DNA of 7,913 bases from DASPJQ01 sp035299065 (GTDB lineage Bacteria; Bacteroidota; Bacteroidia; Flavobacteriales_D; UBA2798). A program made the translations under genes and the position numbers. The notes beneath the pieces were generated by a model that had not been told where the DNA came from, made no database searches, and saw only the letters and a list, made by a program, of their open reading frames with translations. Shown here in pieces: positions 1 to 5,360 of the stretch. Location of the stretch: NCBI GenBank assembly GCA_035299065.1, contig DATGXI010000056.1, positions 1 to 7,913 on the forward strand, read 5' to 3'. The stretch's first letter is position 1. Each line of letters opens with the position of its first letter.

Positions 1-37
1 CAGCAAGTATAAAAAAGGGTAGTAGTAATTTCTTCAT
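1..37 (-). CDS. Partial gene: signal-peptide start of an exported protein
   Basis: Only the first 12 codons lie in the window; the gene continues past base 1. They read MKKLLLPFFILA, a lysine n-region followed by a hydrophobic stretch, which is the start of a Sec signal peptide. The ATG at 37-35 is the only sensible start. In the same frame the upstream sequence meets a TAA about 80 bases away with no other ATG. The gene has the same orientation as the two TIMP-like genes at 244-1193 and no terminator is visible between them, so it may belong to the same transcript. It could be a third member of that family, but the visible part is too short to tell. Confidence 0.6.
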   Translation of the reverse strand, partial: MKKLLLPFFILA

Positions 38-243
38 AGGGGGTCTCACCTGGTTACAGGTGAAGACGGCTGAAAATGCATTTAGGTTGCTTGGGTGTTT
101 TTTGGGCCTTTTCCGGCTTTAGCCTTTACTCCTCGTTCGTGGGTACACTCACTGCGGGGTACCGGCTCAATCCGGGGCCTGGTTAACAAGTTAGCTAAGG
201 TTTGCCCAGTAGTTTTTTTTATACCAGCCTGCAACAGGTTATG
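38..243 (-). other. GC-rich, hairpin-rich intergenic region
   Basis: These 206 bases separate the stop of the downstream TIMP-like gene from the ATG at 37. The core (about 104-185) is clearly richer in G+C than its surroundings and contains short complementary segments: GGTAC 142-146 with GTACC 159-163, CCGG 162-165 with CCGG 172-175, GGC 115-117 with GCC 122-124, and ACCTG 48-52 with CAGGT 57-61 just before the start codon. The first two pairings share bases 162-163, so they exclude each other. The octamer CCTGGTTA occurs at 49-56 and again at 178-185. It could be a structured 5' leader of the gene starting at 37, an intergenic RNA, or a copy of a dispersed repeat. I do not recognise it as any known riboswitch, tRNA, SRP RNA or RNase P. 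Confidence 0.4.
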
Positions 244-711
244 TTAGTTACCCATTTCAGTTTTCAGCATTTCATCAAACGCTTTTGTGGTCATTTCAGC
301 TGGTGCTTTTTCGTCCTCTTCGTTTTTTGACATTTTAATTTTTCCGTTTTTCACCTGCAGCCAGTATTCGCCACAAACACTTATTTCGTATTCATTTTCC
401 TCTTTATGCAATCCCAGGTAATATATATCGCCTTTTTTAAAAATGTTTACATAAGGGCGGCATGATTTTCCGTCATCGCCCCAAACCGTAATTTTTTTAC
501 GTTTTTCTTTTCCCCTGAAAACGGTAAGTATTTCAATGGTCATTTTTTCATCCAGGTCGCTGTGCACGCGTGCGTGCCCCAGTATTTTGGCCTTTACAAC
601 CAGGTCTTCGTTACTGGCTACGCGTAAAAAATTACCATTCCACCCGCATTTGCAGGCAAGGTTTAGGGTTGCCACAAGTAGTATGGCTGATGCAAGTAAA
701 ATATTCCTCAT
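244..711 (-). CDS. Exported TIMP/NTR-like (OB-fold) protein, copy 2
   Basis: A 155-residue exported protein. A hydrophobic signal sequence (residues 4-19) ends at Cys20, followed by the Cys20-Lys-Cys22 pair and a conserved W-x-GNF segment. Next come DLVVKAKILG (36-45), an IEILTVFRGK strand and turn (59-68), WGDDGKSC (77-84), YYLGL (97-101) and SVCGEY (111-116). The arrangement of CxC at the mature N-terminus, a V-V-x-A-K-V/I-L-G strand, a V-F-K/R-G turn and two later cysteines (84, 113) matches the TIMP-like/netrin OB-fold superfamily. In animal TIMPs the N-terminal CxC blocks metalloprotease active sites; in bacterial members the role is unknown. The sequence before Cys20 (NLA) is only a weak lipobox, so signal peptidase I or II could process it. 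It overlaps the upstream paralogue by four bases (ATGA), which implies coupled translation. The tail (130-155) is charged and probably flexible. Family assignment is by motif reading only. Confidence 0.85.
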   Translation of the reverse strand: MRNILLASAILLVATLNLACKCGWNGNFLRVASNEDLVVKAKILGHARVHSDLDEKMTIEILTVFRGKEKRKKITVWGDDGKSCRPYVNIFKKGDIYYLGLHKEENEYEISVCGEYWLQVKNGKIKMSKNEEDEKAPAEMTTKAFDEMLKTEMGN

Positions 712-1193
712 TTCAATTTCATCTTCAATAATTTCTCAAACTCTTTTTCGGTCATATCACGCATGGTTTCATTGGCATTATTTCCCTGCATTTTCACTTT
801 CCCGTTTTTTACTTTCAAATAATATTCGCCACAAACGCTTATATAATAATCAACATCATTCATTTTATTCATGGCTATGTAATAAACAGCATCTTTTTTA
901 AAAGCGCTTACATAGGGTCTGCATTGCATGCCATTGTCACCCCATATCATGATTTTTTTGCGTGTTTCCTTTCCTTTAAACACATTCATGATCTCAACTT
1001 CCATTTTCACGTCAATGTCAACGTCTTTGTCGGCAGGTGGCGAGTTTTTTTTGAAGAAACCAAGTACTTTGGCTTTCACCACAACAGGTGCTTCAGGCGC
1101 CACGGTTATAAAGTTGCCTTTCCAATCGCACTCGCAGCAAATGAAAAATGCAGCGCAAAAAATAAGTGCGGCAATATGAATTCGTAGTTTCAT
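708..1193 (-). CDS. Exported TIMP/NTR-like (OB-fold) protein, copy 1
   Basis: A paralogue of the following gene and first of the pair. I start it at ATG 1193-1191 (MKLRIHIAALIF) rather than at the in-frame TTG six bases upstream. With this start, 161 residues, the first CxC pair falls at Cys20 and Cys22, exactly as in the neighbour. A signal sequence (about 3-18) precedes CECDWKGNF. The shared core follows: VVVKAKVLG, VEIMNVFKGKE, IWGDNGMQC, RPYV, VYYIAM and SVCGEYYLKVKNGKVKM, with Cys91 and Cys121 aligned to the neighbour's Cys84 and Cys113. It differs by a longer charged loop after the first strand (KKNSPPADKDVDIDV). An extra cysteine (19) sits just before the CxC. The role is probably extracytoplasmic binding or inhibition, by analogy only; no substrate can be named. 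Its stop codon overlaps the next start, so the two genes form one operon that arose by tandem duplication. Confidence 0.85.
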   Translation of the reverse strand: MKLRIHIAALIFCAAFFICCECDWKGNFITVAPEAPVVVKAKVLGFFKKNSPPADKDVDIDVKMEVEIMNVFKGKETRKKIMIWGDNGMQCRPYVSAFKKDAVYYIAMNKMNDVDYYISVCGEYYLKVKNGKVKMQGNNANETMRDMTEKEFEKLLKMKLK

Positions 1194-1253
1194 ATACAAT
1201 AATACAATAAAAACATGAGAAGGTTCATTTTAAGCAAAGGATATTGCTTGCTG

Positions 1254-1323
1254 TTTTTCAATTTGAACCAGTCAGATCCTTCGTTATGCATTAATTTCTG
1301 TTCAACTGGTTTAAATTGAAAAA
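1254..1323. repeat. 19-bp inverted repeat with 32-base spacer
   Basis: Arm 1 at 1254-1272 (TTTTTCAATTTGAACCAGT) is the reverse complement of arm 2 at 1305-1323 except for one position that can form a G-U pair in RNA. The spacer is 1273-1304. The repeat lies between the mdh terminator and the start of the TIMP-like operon, so it falls in the 5' region of that operon on the minus strand. Possible roles are a second-line terminator behind mdh, a leader hairpin for the secreted-protein operon, or the remnant of a small inserted element. A smaller hairpin (AAGCAA 1232-1237, TTGCTT 1244-1249) lies nearby. Confidence 0.65.
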
Positions 1324-1350
1324 TAAAAACCCCGGCATTGCTACCGGGGT
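1319..1350 (-). terminator. Rho-independent terminator of mdh
   Basis: Read on the minus strand, a seven-pair stem (ACCCCGG 1329-1335 with CCGGGGT 1344-1350, eight-base loop) is followed by a T-rich run interrupted by one A (1328-1319). It starts 29 bases beyond the mdh stop codon, the right place and polarity to end the mdh transcript. The T-tract overlaps arm 2 of the neighbouring 19-bp inverted repeat. Confidence 0.85.
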
Positions 1351-1378
1351 CTTTCTTGAATCTTAAATCTTAATTTCC

Positions 1379-2323
1379 TTAAGCCGCAACAATTTTCATG
1401 TTGTCCAGTACATCCATTACCGACTTAACAGCAGTTGCCGAGTCAGCCAGTAATTTTTTCTCCTCGGCATTCAGTTTAAGCTCAATAATGCGCTCAATAC
1501 CGTTTTTACCAAGAATAACCGGTACGCCCAGGTAAATGTCTTTCATGCCGTACTCACCATTTAACAATGCGCATACAGGGTATACACGTTTTTGGTTGCG
1601 TACAATGGCTTCAACCATTTGTGCAGCGGCAGCACCCGGTGCATACCATGCGCTGGTTCCCAATAATTGTACAATTTCACCACCACCTGTTTTTGTGCGC
1701 TCAATAATGGCGTTCAATTTATCAGGAGCAATAAGTTCAGTTACCGGAATACCACCAACAGTAGTATAACGTGGTAGTGGAACCATGGTGTCACCATGTC
1801 CACCCATTAATACTGCCTGTATATCTTTTGGCGATACGTTTAATTCTGATGCAAGGAAAGCGCGGTAGCGGGCAGTATCAAGAATACCAGCCATACCAAA
1901 TACCTTTTTGCTGTCAACCTTAGCCGTTAAATACGCGCAATAAGTCATTACGTCAAGCGGGTTTGATACAATAATGATAACCGCGTTTGGCGAGTGTTTT
2001 ATGATGTTTTCAGTTACAGTTTTAACGATTCCGGCATTGGTGGCAATTAAATCGTCACGGCTCATGCCCGGTTTGCGTGGTAAGCCTGAAGTAATAACCA
2101 CTACATCGCTATTAGCGGTTTTTGCATAATCATCGGTAGAACCGATGGTGCGTGTGTCATAAAGATCAATTGGAGCGGTTTGCCAAATATCAAGTGATTT
2201 GCCTTCGGCAAAGTTTGGTTTGATATCAAGTAATACTACTTCTTCAACAATATCTTTATGTGCAATAACATCGGCACAGGTTGCACCTACATTACCTGCA
2301 CCCACAACTGTAACTTTTCTCAT
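1379..2323 (-). CDS. mdh: Malate dehydrogenase (LDH-like type)
   Basis: NAD-dependent malate dehydrogenase, interconverting malate and oxaloacetate in the cytoplasmic citric acid cycle. From ATG 2323 the protein has 314 residues, normal for the LDH-like (type 3) MDH family; the in-frame TTG six bases upstream is less likely. Visible signatures are the Rossmann GAGNVG (8-13), Asp33 at the end of the second strand (NAD rather than NADP preference), and LPRKPGMSRDDL with Arg83 and Arg89. Arg83 occupies the position that separates malate from lactate dehydrogenases. VSNPLDV carries Asn121, LDTAR carries the catalytic-relay Asp149 and Arg152, and GGHGDTMVP carries the catalytic His176. All key residues are present, so the enzyme should be active. 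It is monocistronic, with its own terminator (1319-1350), and diverges from the sigma-factor operon across a 126-base shared upstream region. Confidence 0.97.
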   Translation of the reverse strand: MRKVTVVGAGNVGATCADVIAHKDIVEEVVLLDIKPNFAEGKSLDIWQTAPIDLYDTRTIGSTDDYAKTANSDVVVITSGLPRKPGMSRDDLIATNAGIVKTVTENIIKHSPNAVIIIVSNPLDVMTYCAYLTAKVDSKKVFGMAGILDTARYRAFLASELNVSPKDIQAVLMGGHGDTMVPLPRYTTVGGIPVTELIAPDKLNAIIERTKTGGGEIVQLLGTSAWYAPGAAAAQMVEAIVRNQKRVYPVCALLNGEYGMKDIYLGVPVILGKNGIERIIELKLNAEEKKLLADSATAVKSVMDVLDNMKIVAA

Positions 2324-2352
2324 GTTCAAATTGTTTTTAGTTTATAAGGCTC

Positions 2353-2381
2353 TGAAATTAGCTAAAATTTGGTTTACACAA
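2353..2381 (-). promoter_or_regulatory. Candidate Bacteroidota-type promoter for mdh
   Basis: On the minus strand, TTG (2381-2379) is followed after 18 bases by TAATTTCA (2360-2353). This resembles the Bacteroidota sigma-A pattern TTG-N(17-20)-TAnnTTTG, with two mismatches in the last two bases of the -7 box. Transcription would begin about 20-25 bases before the mdh ATG. Such AT-rich matches arise easily by chance. Confidence 0.35.
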
Positions 2382-2449
2382 GGTTTTGTTAAAAAGTCGG
2401 TGAAACCGTTAAAATTAAGGCTAAGTGTCTAATAATTAATAGTATATTT

Positions 2450-3157
2450 ATGGTTGTAAAGGGTAAAAATCAAGGGGATAGTGGGCCGGCAGGCAACCAT
2501 TTAAACAATAACCGTCTAAACAACGTAACGCAAATGAAACTTACCGATGCGGAACTGCAAGAAGTCGTAAAAAGGTGTCTCAAAGGTGAAAAATCCGCCC
2601 AAGAGATCATTTTTAAGACGCTATACGGTAAAATGATGTCGGTTTGCATGCGCTTTACACGAGACCGTGACAGTGCTGGAGATTTAGTTCAGGACGGGTT
2701 CATAAAAGTCTTCCAGAAATTGGGTGATTTTGGTTTCAACGGTTCTTTTGAAGGCTGGGTGCGCAGGATCATGGTTAACCAGGCAATTGACTCCACACGT
2801 AAAAACAAAGTTACGTTTGAGCTGATTGACAACTATAATTATAAGGATAGTGAAGGTGACGATGATGCCAGCGGTTTTGAACTTGAAGGAGAAGAAACAG
2901 AAGGTGAGTTCATGGACTCAATAATGGACCAGGTAAGCCCTGAGTTAATTATAGAAGCCATGCAAGGGCTAAGTCCCGCTTACCGTGCGGTTTTTAACCT
3001 CTATGCAATTGAAAACTTTAGCCACCAGCAAATTGCCGATGAGCTCAACATTAGTGTTGGAACGTCAAAAAGCAATTATGCAAAAGCCAAACAGAACCTT
3101 AAAAAAATATTGGTTAATAAGATTAAAATGCCACAAGGCAATAAGATAGATGGATAA
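2450..3157 (+). CDS. ECF-type RNA polymerase sigma factor
   Basis: Sigma-70 family protein of the extracytoplasmic-function class. Region 2 spans about residues 38-120 and contains SVCMRFTRDRDSAGDLVQDGF (core-polymerase binding), IKVFQKL, GSFEGWVRRIMVN and AIDSTRKNK (-10 recognition and melting). Region 4 (169-222) has LSPAYRAVFNLY followed by the helix-turn-helix FSHQQIADELNISVGTSKSNYAKAKQNLKK. A strongly acidic linker (about 127-157, rich in Asp and Glu) joins them. Sigma regions 1 and 3 are absent, as in ECF factors. The 28-residue N-terminus is Asn-rich with no family resemblance; an alternative start at ATG 2534 (MKLTDAELQEVV) gives a 207-residue protein that begins where I recall relatives beginning. 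The gene overlaps the next by eight bases, so the putative membrane anti-sigma protein is co-expressed. Target promoters cannot be inferred. Confidence 0.93.
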   Translation: MVVKGKNQGDSGPAGNHLNNNRLNNVTQMKLTDAELQEVVKRCLKGEKSAQEIIFKTLYGKMMSVCMRFTRDRDSAGDLVQDGFIKVFQKLGDFGFNGSFEGWVRRIMVNQAIDSTRKNKVTFELIDNYNYKDSEGDDDASGFELEGEETEGEFMDSIMDQVSPELIIEAMQGLSPAYRAVFNLYAIENFSHQQIADELNISVGTSKSNYAKAKQNLKKILVNKIKMPQGNKIDG

Positions 3158-4619
3158 ATTTGATAAGATATTGCGCGATAAGCTTGCCAACCACGATGCC
3201 GGAATGGGCAATGGAGCATGGGAGCAGTTCGCACAAAATTTTGACAAAGTACAGGGCTTTGAAAACGCATTACGCACTAAATTACATAACCACGATGCCG
3301 GAATTTCAAACGGTGCATGGGAACAATTCGAACAACGTTTAAACCAACCTTCAGCTTCAAACTGGGTGAACTACCTAACAGCAGGAATTGCTGCCGTATT
3401 AGTAGGTGTTGGTGTATACTATTTCTCAGGAGAAACAACTACAAAAAATACGACCAAACCAGTAGCTACTGAAACTACCCTTGCACACAATAAGGTTAAG
3501 GGTAATCCAGTAACAACACCTGAAAACGCAACCAATACTACTGCGCATGTTGAAACAAACAACAATAACAATGTTGTAAGTAACAACACAAACGTTGAAT
3601 CAAACAACAACGGTAACAAAGTGGTGGTAAATAACAATGTGGTTAACAACAATGCGGTAAACAATACCAATAACAATGCTCTAACTAACGCAGTAAACAA
3701 CACCAACAACGTTGTAAACAATACCGTTAATAACAATAAGGTTAACGACACCAATAACAATACTACGGCAAACAACAATGCAACAAATGCAAACAATGCT
3801 GTAAATGGTTCAAGCAACGGTTTATCAATGGTTGCACCTGAGTACACGGGTTACGTAAGTGAAGTTTGTCAAAATGAAACAATGGTTTTCAAAGCCACCA
3901 ACGTTAAACCTGGCTATACGGTAACATGGTTGCTGAATGGCGAGGAAGTTTCAGGTGATGCGTCATTAAAACTGATTCTTTCTAAAGAAGGTGCTCAAAC
4001 CATACAATTGGTTTATTCAGCCAACGACAATGGTAAACAAATAAATGCCGCTTCAGAAAAGTCAATCATTAATGTATTGCCTGCTCCGCACGCAAGCTTT
4101 GATGTTATCCCTGCCGAGTCGGAAACCTATCCTGAATACACATTCACACGTACCGAAGGAAAAGACCTTACGGCCATGTGGAACTTTGACGGAAAAGATT
4201 TCAGTACCGATGAAATTGGTAAACATGTATATCCTAAAAAAGGAGTATATAACACAACCTTAACCGTAACCGGTAAAAACGGTTGCCAGGCAAAAATCTC
4301 GAATAAAGTAGAAGTTGCCAAAGACTATAACTTACTTGCACCAAACTCATTCTCGCCAAACAACGATGGTATAAATGAAACATTCCTTCCGGTGGCGCTA
4401 ACAGTAATGAGCGATGTGCAGTTTAAAATGACTATTTACGATCGTACTGGAAAACGCATCTATGAAACATCACGTGCTGATGCTCCATGGGACGGTGTTG
4501 ATGCTACAACAGGTGCCAAATGTTCAACAAACACATATATGTGGCGCGTTCAGTTATCACGTGGTAACAACGTAAAACCTGAAGTATACAACGGAACAAT
4601 CTTGTTACTTGATAAATAA
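3150..4619 (+). CDS. Putative transmembrane anti-sigma protein with PKD and gliding-motility C-terminal domain
   Basis: A 489-residue, apparently single-pass inner-membrane protein. Residues 4-63 are two copies of a 33-residue unit with the signature K-L-x-N-H-D-A-G-x-x-N-G-A-W-E-Q-F, resembling cytoplasmic N-termini of Bacteroidota proteins encoded beside ECF sigma factors. Residues 73-92 form one transmembrane helix. There is no N-terminal signal peptide, so the N-terminus should stay in the cytoplasm next to the sigma factor. A Thr/Asn spacer follows; residues 137-223 are about half Asn. Then come an Ig-like domain (about 236-312, Cys240), a PKD-like domain (about 315-390, with MWNFDGKDF and KGVYNTTLTV) and a gliding-motility-associated C-terminal domain (393-489: PNSFSPNNDGINETFLPV, IYDRTGKRIYET, WDGVDATTG, final NGTILLLDK). 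That last domain normally ends type IX-secreted proteins. The eight-base overlap with the sigma gene supports an anti-sigma role, which remains inference. Confidence 0.92.
   Translation: MDKFDKILRDKLANHDAGMGNGAWEQFAQNFDKVQGFENALRTKLHNHDAGISNGAWEQFEQRLNQPSASNWVNYLTAGIAAVLVGVGVYYFSGETTTKNTTKPVATETTLAHNKVKGNPVTTPENATNTTAHVETNNNNNVVSNNTNVESNNNGNKVVVNNNVVNNNAVNNTNNNALTNAVNNTNNVVNNTVNNNKVNDTNNNTTANNNATNANNAVNGSSNGLSMVAPEYTGYVSEVCQNETMVFKATNVKPGYTVTWLLNGEEVSGDASLKLILSKEGAQTIQLVYSANDNGKQINAASEKSIINVLPAPHASFDVIPAESETYPEYTFTRTEGKDLTAMWNFDGKDFSTDEIGKHVYPKKGVYNTTLTVTGKNGCQAKISNKVEVAKDYNLLAPNSFSPNNDGINETFLPVALTVMSDVQFKMTIYDRTGKRIYETSRADAPWDGVDATTGAKCSTNTYMWRVQLSRGNNVKPEVYNGTILLLDK
3159..3338 (+). repeat. 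Two 33-residue repeats in the cytoplasmic N-terminus
   Basis: Residues 4-30 and 37-63 align at a 33-residue (99-base) offset. Both copies share a K-L-x-N-H-D-A-G core and an NGAWEQF motif. Seventeen bases are identical between copies (AACCACGATGCCGGAAT at 3189-3205 and 3288-3304), while neighbouring codons have diverged. This suggests an intragenic duplication kept under selection. Confidence 0.85.
3558..3818 (+). repeat. Asn-rich low-complexity coding segment
   Basis: Codons 137-223 of the putative anti-sigma gene are dominated by AAC/AAT: 45 of 87 residues are Asn, interspersed with Val, Thr and Ala in loosely repeated NNxVNN and NNTNN blocks. It lies just outside the membrane helix and probably acts as a flexible periplasmic spacer. 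The repeat-like DNA makes length variation by slippage plausible. The long open frame on the opposite strand here (3847-3419) is a by-product of this composition. Confidence 0.85.
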
Positions 4620-4642
4620 AATTAACCTTGAAAAATAAAATG

Positions 4643-4674
4643 AAGGCCTCAGCGAAAGTTGGGGCTTTTTTTTT
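4643..4674 (+). terminator. Rho-independent terminator of the sigma/anti-sigma operon
   Basis: An eight-pair stem (GCCTCAGC 4646-4653 with GTTGGGGC 4658-4665, including two G-U pairs) closed by a GAAA tetraloop is followed by nine T residues (4666-4674). It begins about 25 bases after the stop at 4619, so it marks the end of the two-gene operon. Confidence 0.92.
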
Positions 4675-4680
4675 ACAATA

Positions 4681-4853
4681 GATTTGAGTACAGAGATGTG
4701 AGTAGTGAGAAACGGAACTACAGGAGAAGGGCTTTTATAAGTGTGAAACCGTATCAGGTGGGCTGGTTAATCTTTAGATATAAGATATAAGATATGAGAT
4801 TTGAGATTTGAGAAAGGGGACTTCAGGAGAAGGGTTAAAGGTTTGTGAAAGGT
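4681..4853. repeat. Imperfect direct repeat, about 70 bases, 103-base offset
   Basis: The stretch 4681-4750 is repeated imperfectly at 4784-4853. GAGAAA (4707-4712 and 4810-4815) and CAGGAGAAGGG (4721-4731 and 4824-4834) are exact at the same 103-base offset, and both copies are preceded by GAG-rich heptad-like sequence. No convincing gene lies in 4675-4967. The copies probably arose by local duplication or by two insertions of the same small element. Confidence 0.6.
4776..4813. repeat. Heptad tandem repeat (AGATATA/AGATTTG)
   Basis: Five consecutive seven-base units follow each other without gaps: AGATATA, AGATATA, AGATATG, AGATTTG, AGATTTG, then a partial AGA. The same word type recurs nearby in direct orientation (AGATGTGAG 4694-4702) and inverted (CTCATATCTCACATCT 4941-4956). 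The two orientations bracket the intergenic region and could pair with each other. Confidence 0.75.
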
Positions 4854-4967
4854 ATTTAAACAGACATATCTTAAACACGTACCCGTTTTGCTTGCCTGGC
4901 TGCAACAAAAACGAATGTTTTAAAAGCGCGTTTTTCCATACTCATATCTCACATCTTTCATCTAAAA

Positions 4968-5360
4968 TCAATACCTCACGCTCTTATCCTGTAACAATCC
5001 TAAAATATTTCCAGCCGGGTCTTTAAACCAGGCCATGCGCTGGGTGCCCTGGTCAGCAATTCCTTTTTCATTTGTTTTTATGTAGGGTGGAATGTTGTAT
5101 TGCTCAAATGTTACCCCGCGAAGGGCTAAACGGTCAACTACCTTGTCAAGATCATCAACCACAAAATTTAGAACGGTATACGTGGCCGGGGTATGATCGG
5201 GTTTTGCATAAATAAAAACGGTGTTTCCACCCGATAAGGTTAGCTCCAATTGTCCCATGGGTGTTGCAATGTCAAGCCCCAATACTTTTGAATAAAATTC
5301 CCGGGCTTTTTGAATATCGTCAACCGAAAAACTACTGAATGTTTTAATGTACATGAACAT
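4968..5360 (-). CDS. VOC superfamily (glyoxalase/bleomycin-resistance-like) protein
   Basis: A 130-residue single-domain protein of the vicinal-oxygen-chelate fold. Paired beta-alpha-beta modules are visible: FSVDDIQKAREFYSKVLGLDI (11-31) with LELTLSGGNTVFIY, then YTVLNFVVDDLDKVVDRLALRGVTF with the closing MAWFKDPAGNILGLLQ. These are typical of small VOC proteins. The usual metal-binding positions look altered: Ser rather than His at the first strand, and Gly rather than Glu in the GNILGL segment. Glyoxalase I activity is therefore unlikely and the substrate is unknown. The start is ATG 5360; another ATG two codons downstream is possible. It is monocistronic and convergent with the sigma/anti-sigma operon. 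No clear terminator follows it; its 3' flank is the heptad-repeat region. Confidence 0.88.
   Translation of the reverse strand: MFMYIKTFSSFSVDDIQKAREFYSKVLGLDIATPMGQLELTLSGGNTVFIYAKPDHTPATYTVLNFVVDDLDKVVDRLALRGVTFEQYNIPPYIKTNEKGIADQGTQRMAWFKDPAGNILGLLQDKSVRY

Noticed and set aside
226..240. Hairpin (CCTG-CAA-CAGG) as terminator of the TIMP-like operon
   Set aside because: On the gene strand it is followed by an A-run instead of a T-run, so it lacks terminator polarity.
38..243. tRNA, SRP RNA, RNase P or a known riboswitch
   Set aside because: GGCTCAATCC at 164-173 faintly resembles a T-arm, but there is no GTTCRA, no matching acceptor stem and no anticodon arm. None of the conserved cores of the other RNAs could be found.
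536..901. 121-codon plus-strand open frame (and shorter ones at 924-1187)
   Set aside because: They lie opposite the two TIMP-like genes, whose paralogy and signal peptides fix the coding strand; the plus-strand products resemble nothing.
3419..3847. 142-codon open frame on the minus strand, rich in Leu, Val and Thr
   Set aside because: It is antisense to the Asn-rich AAC/AAT segment; GTT/ATT-type codons on the other strand give an artificial hydrophobic, stop-free frame.
4808..5026. 72-codon plus-strand open frame
   Set aside because: It starts inside heptad repeats and runs into the 3' end of the VOC gene; composition is not protein-like.
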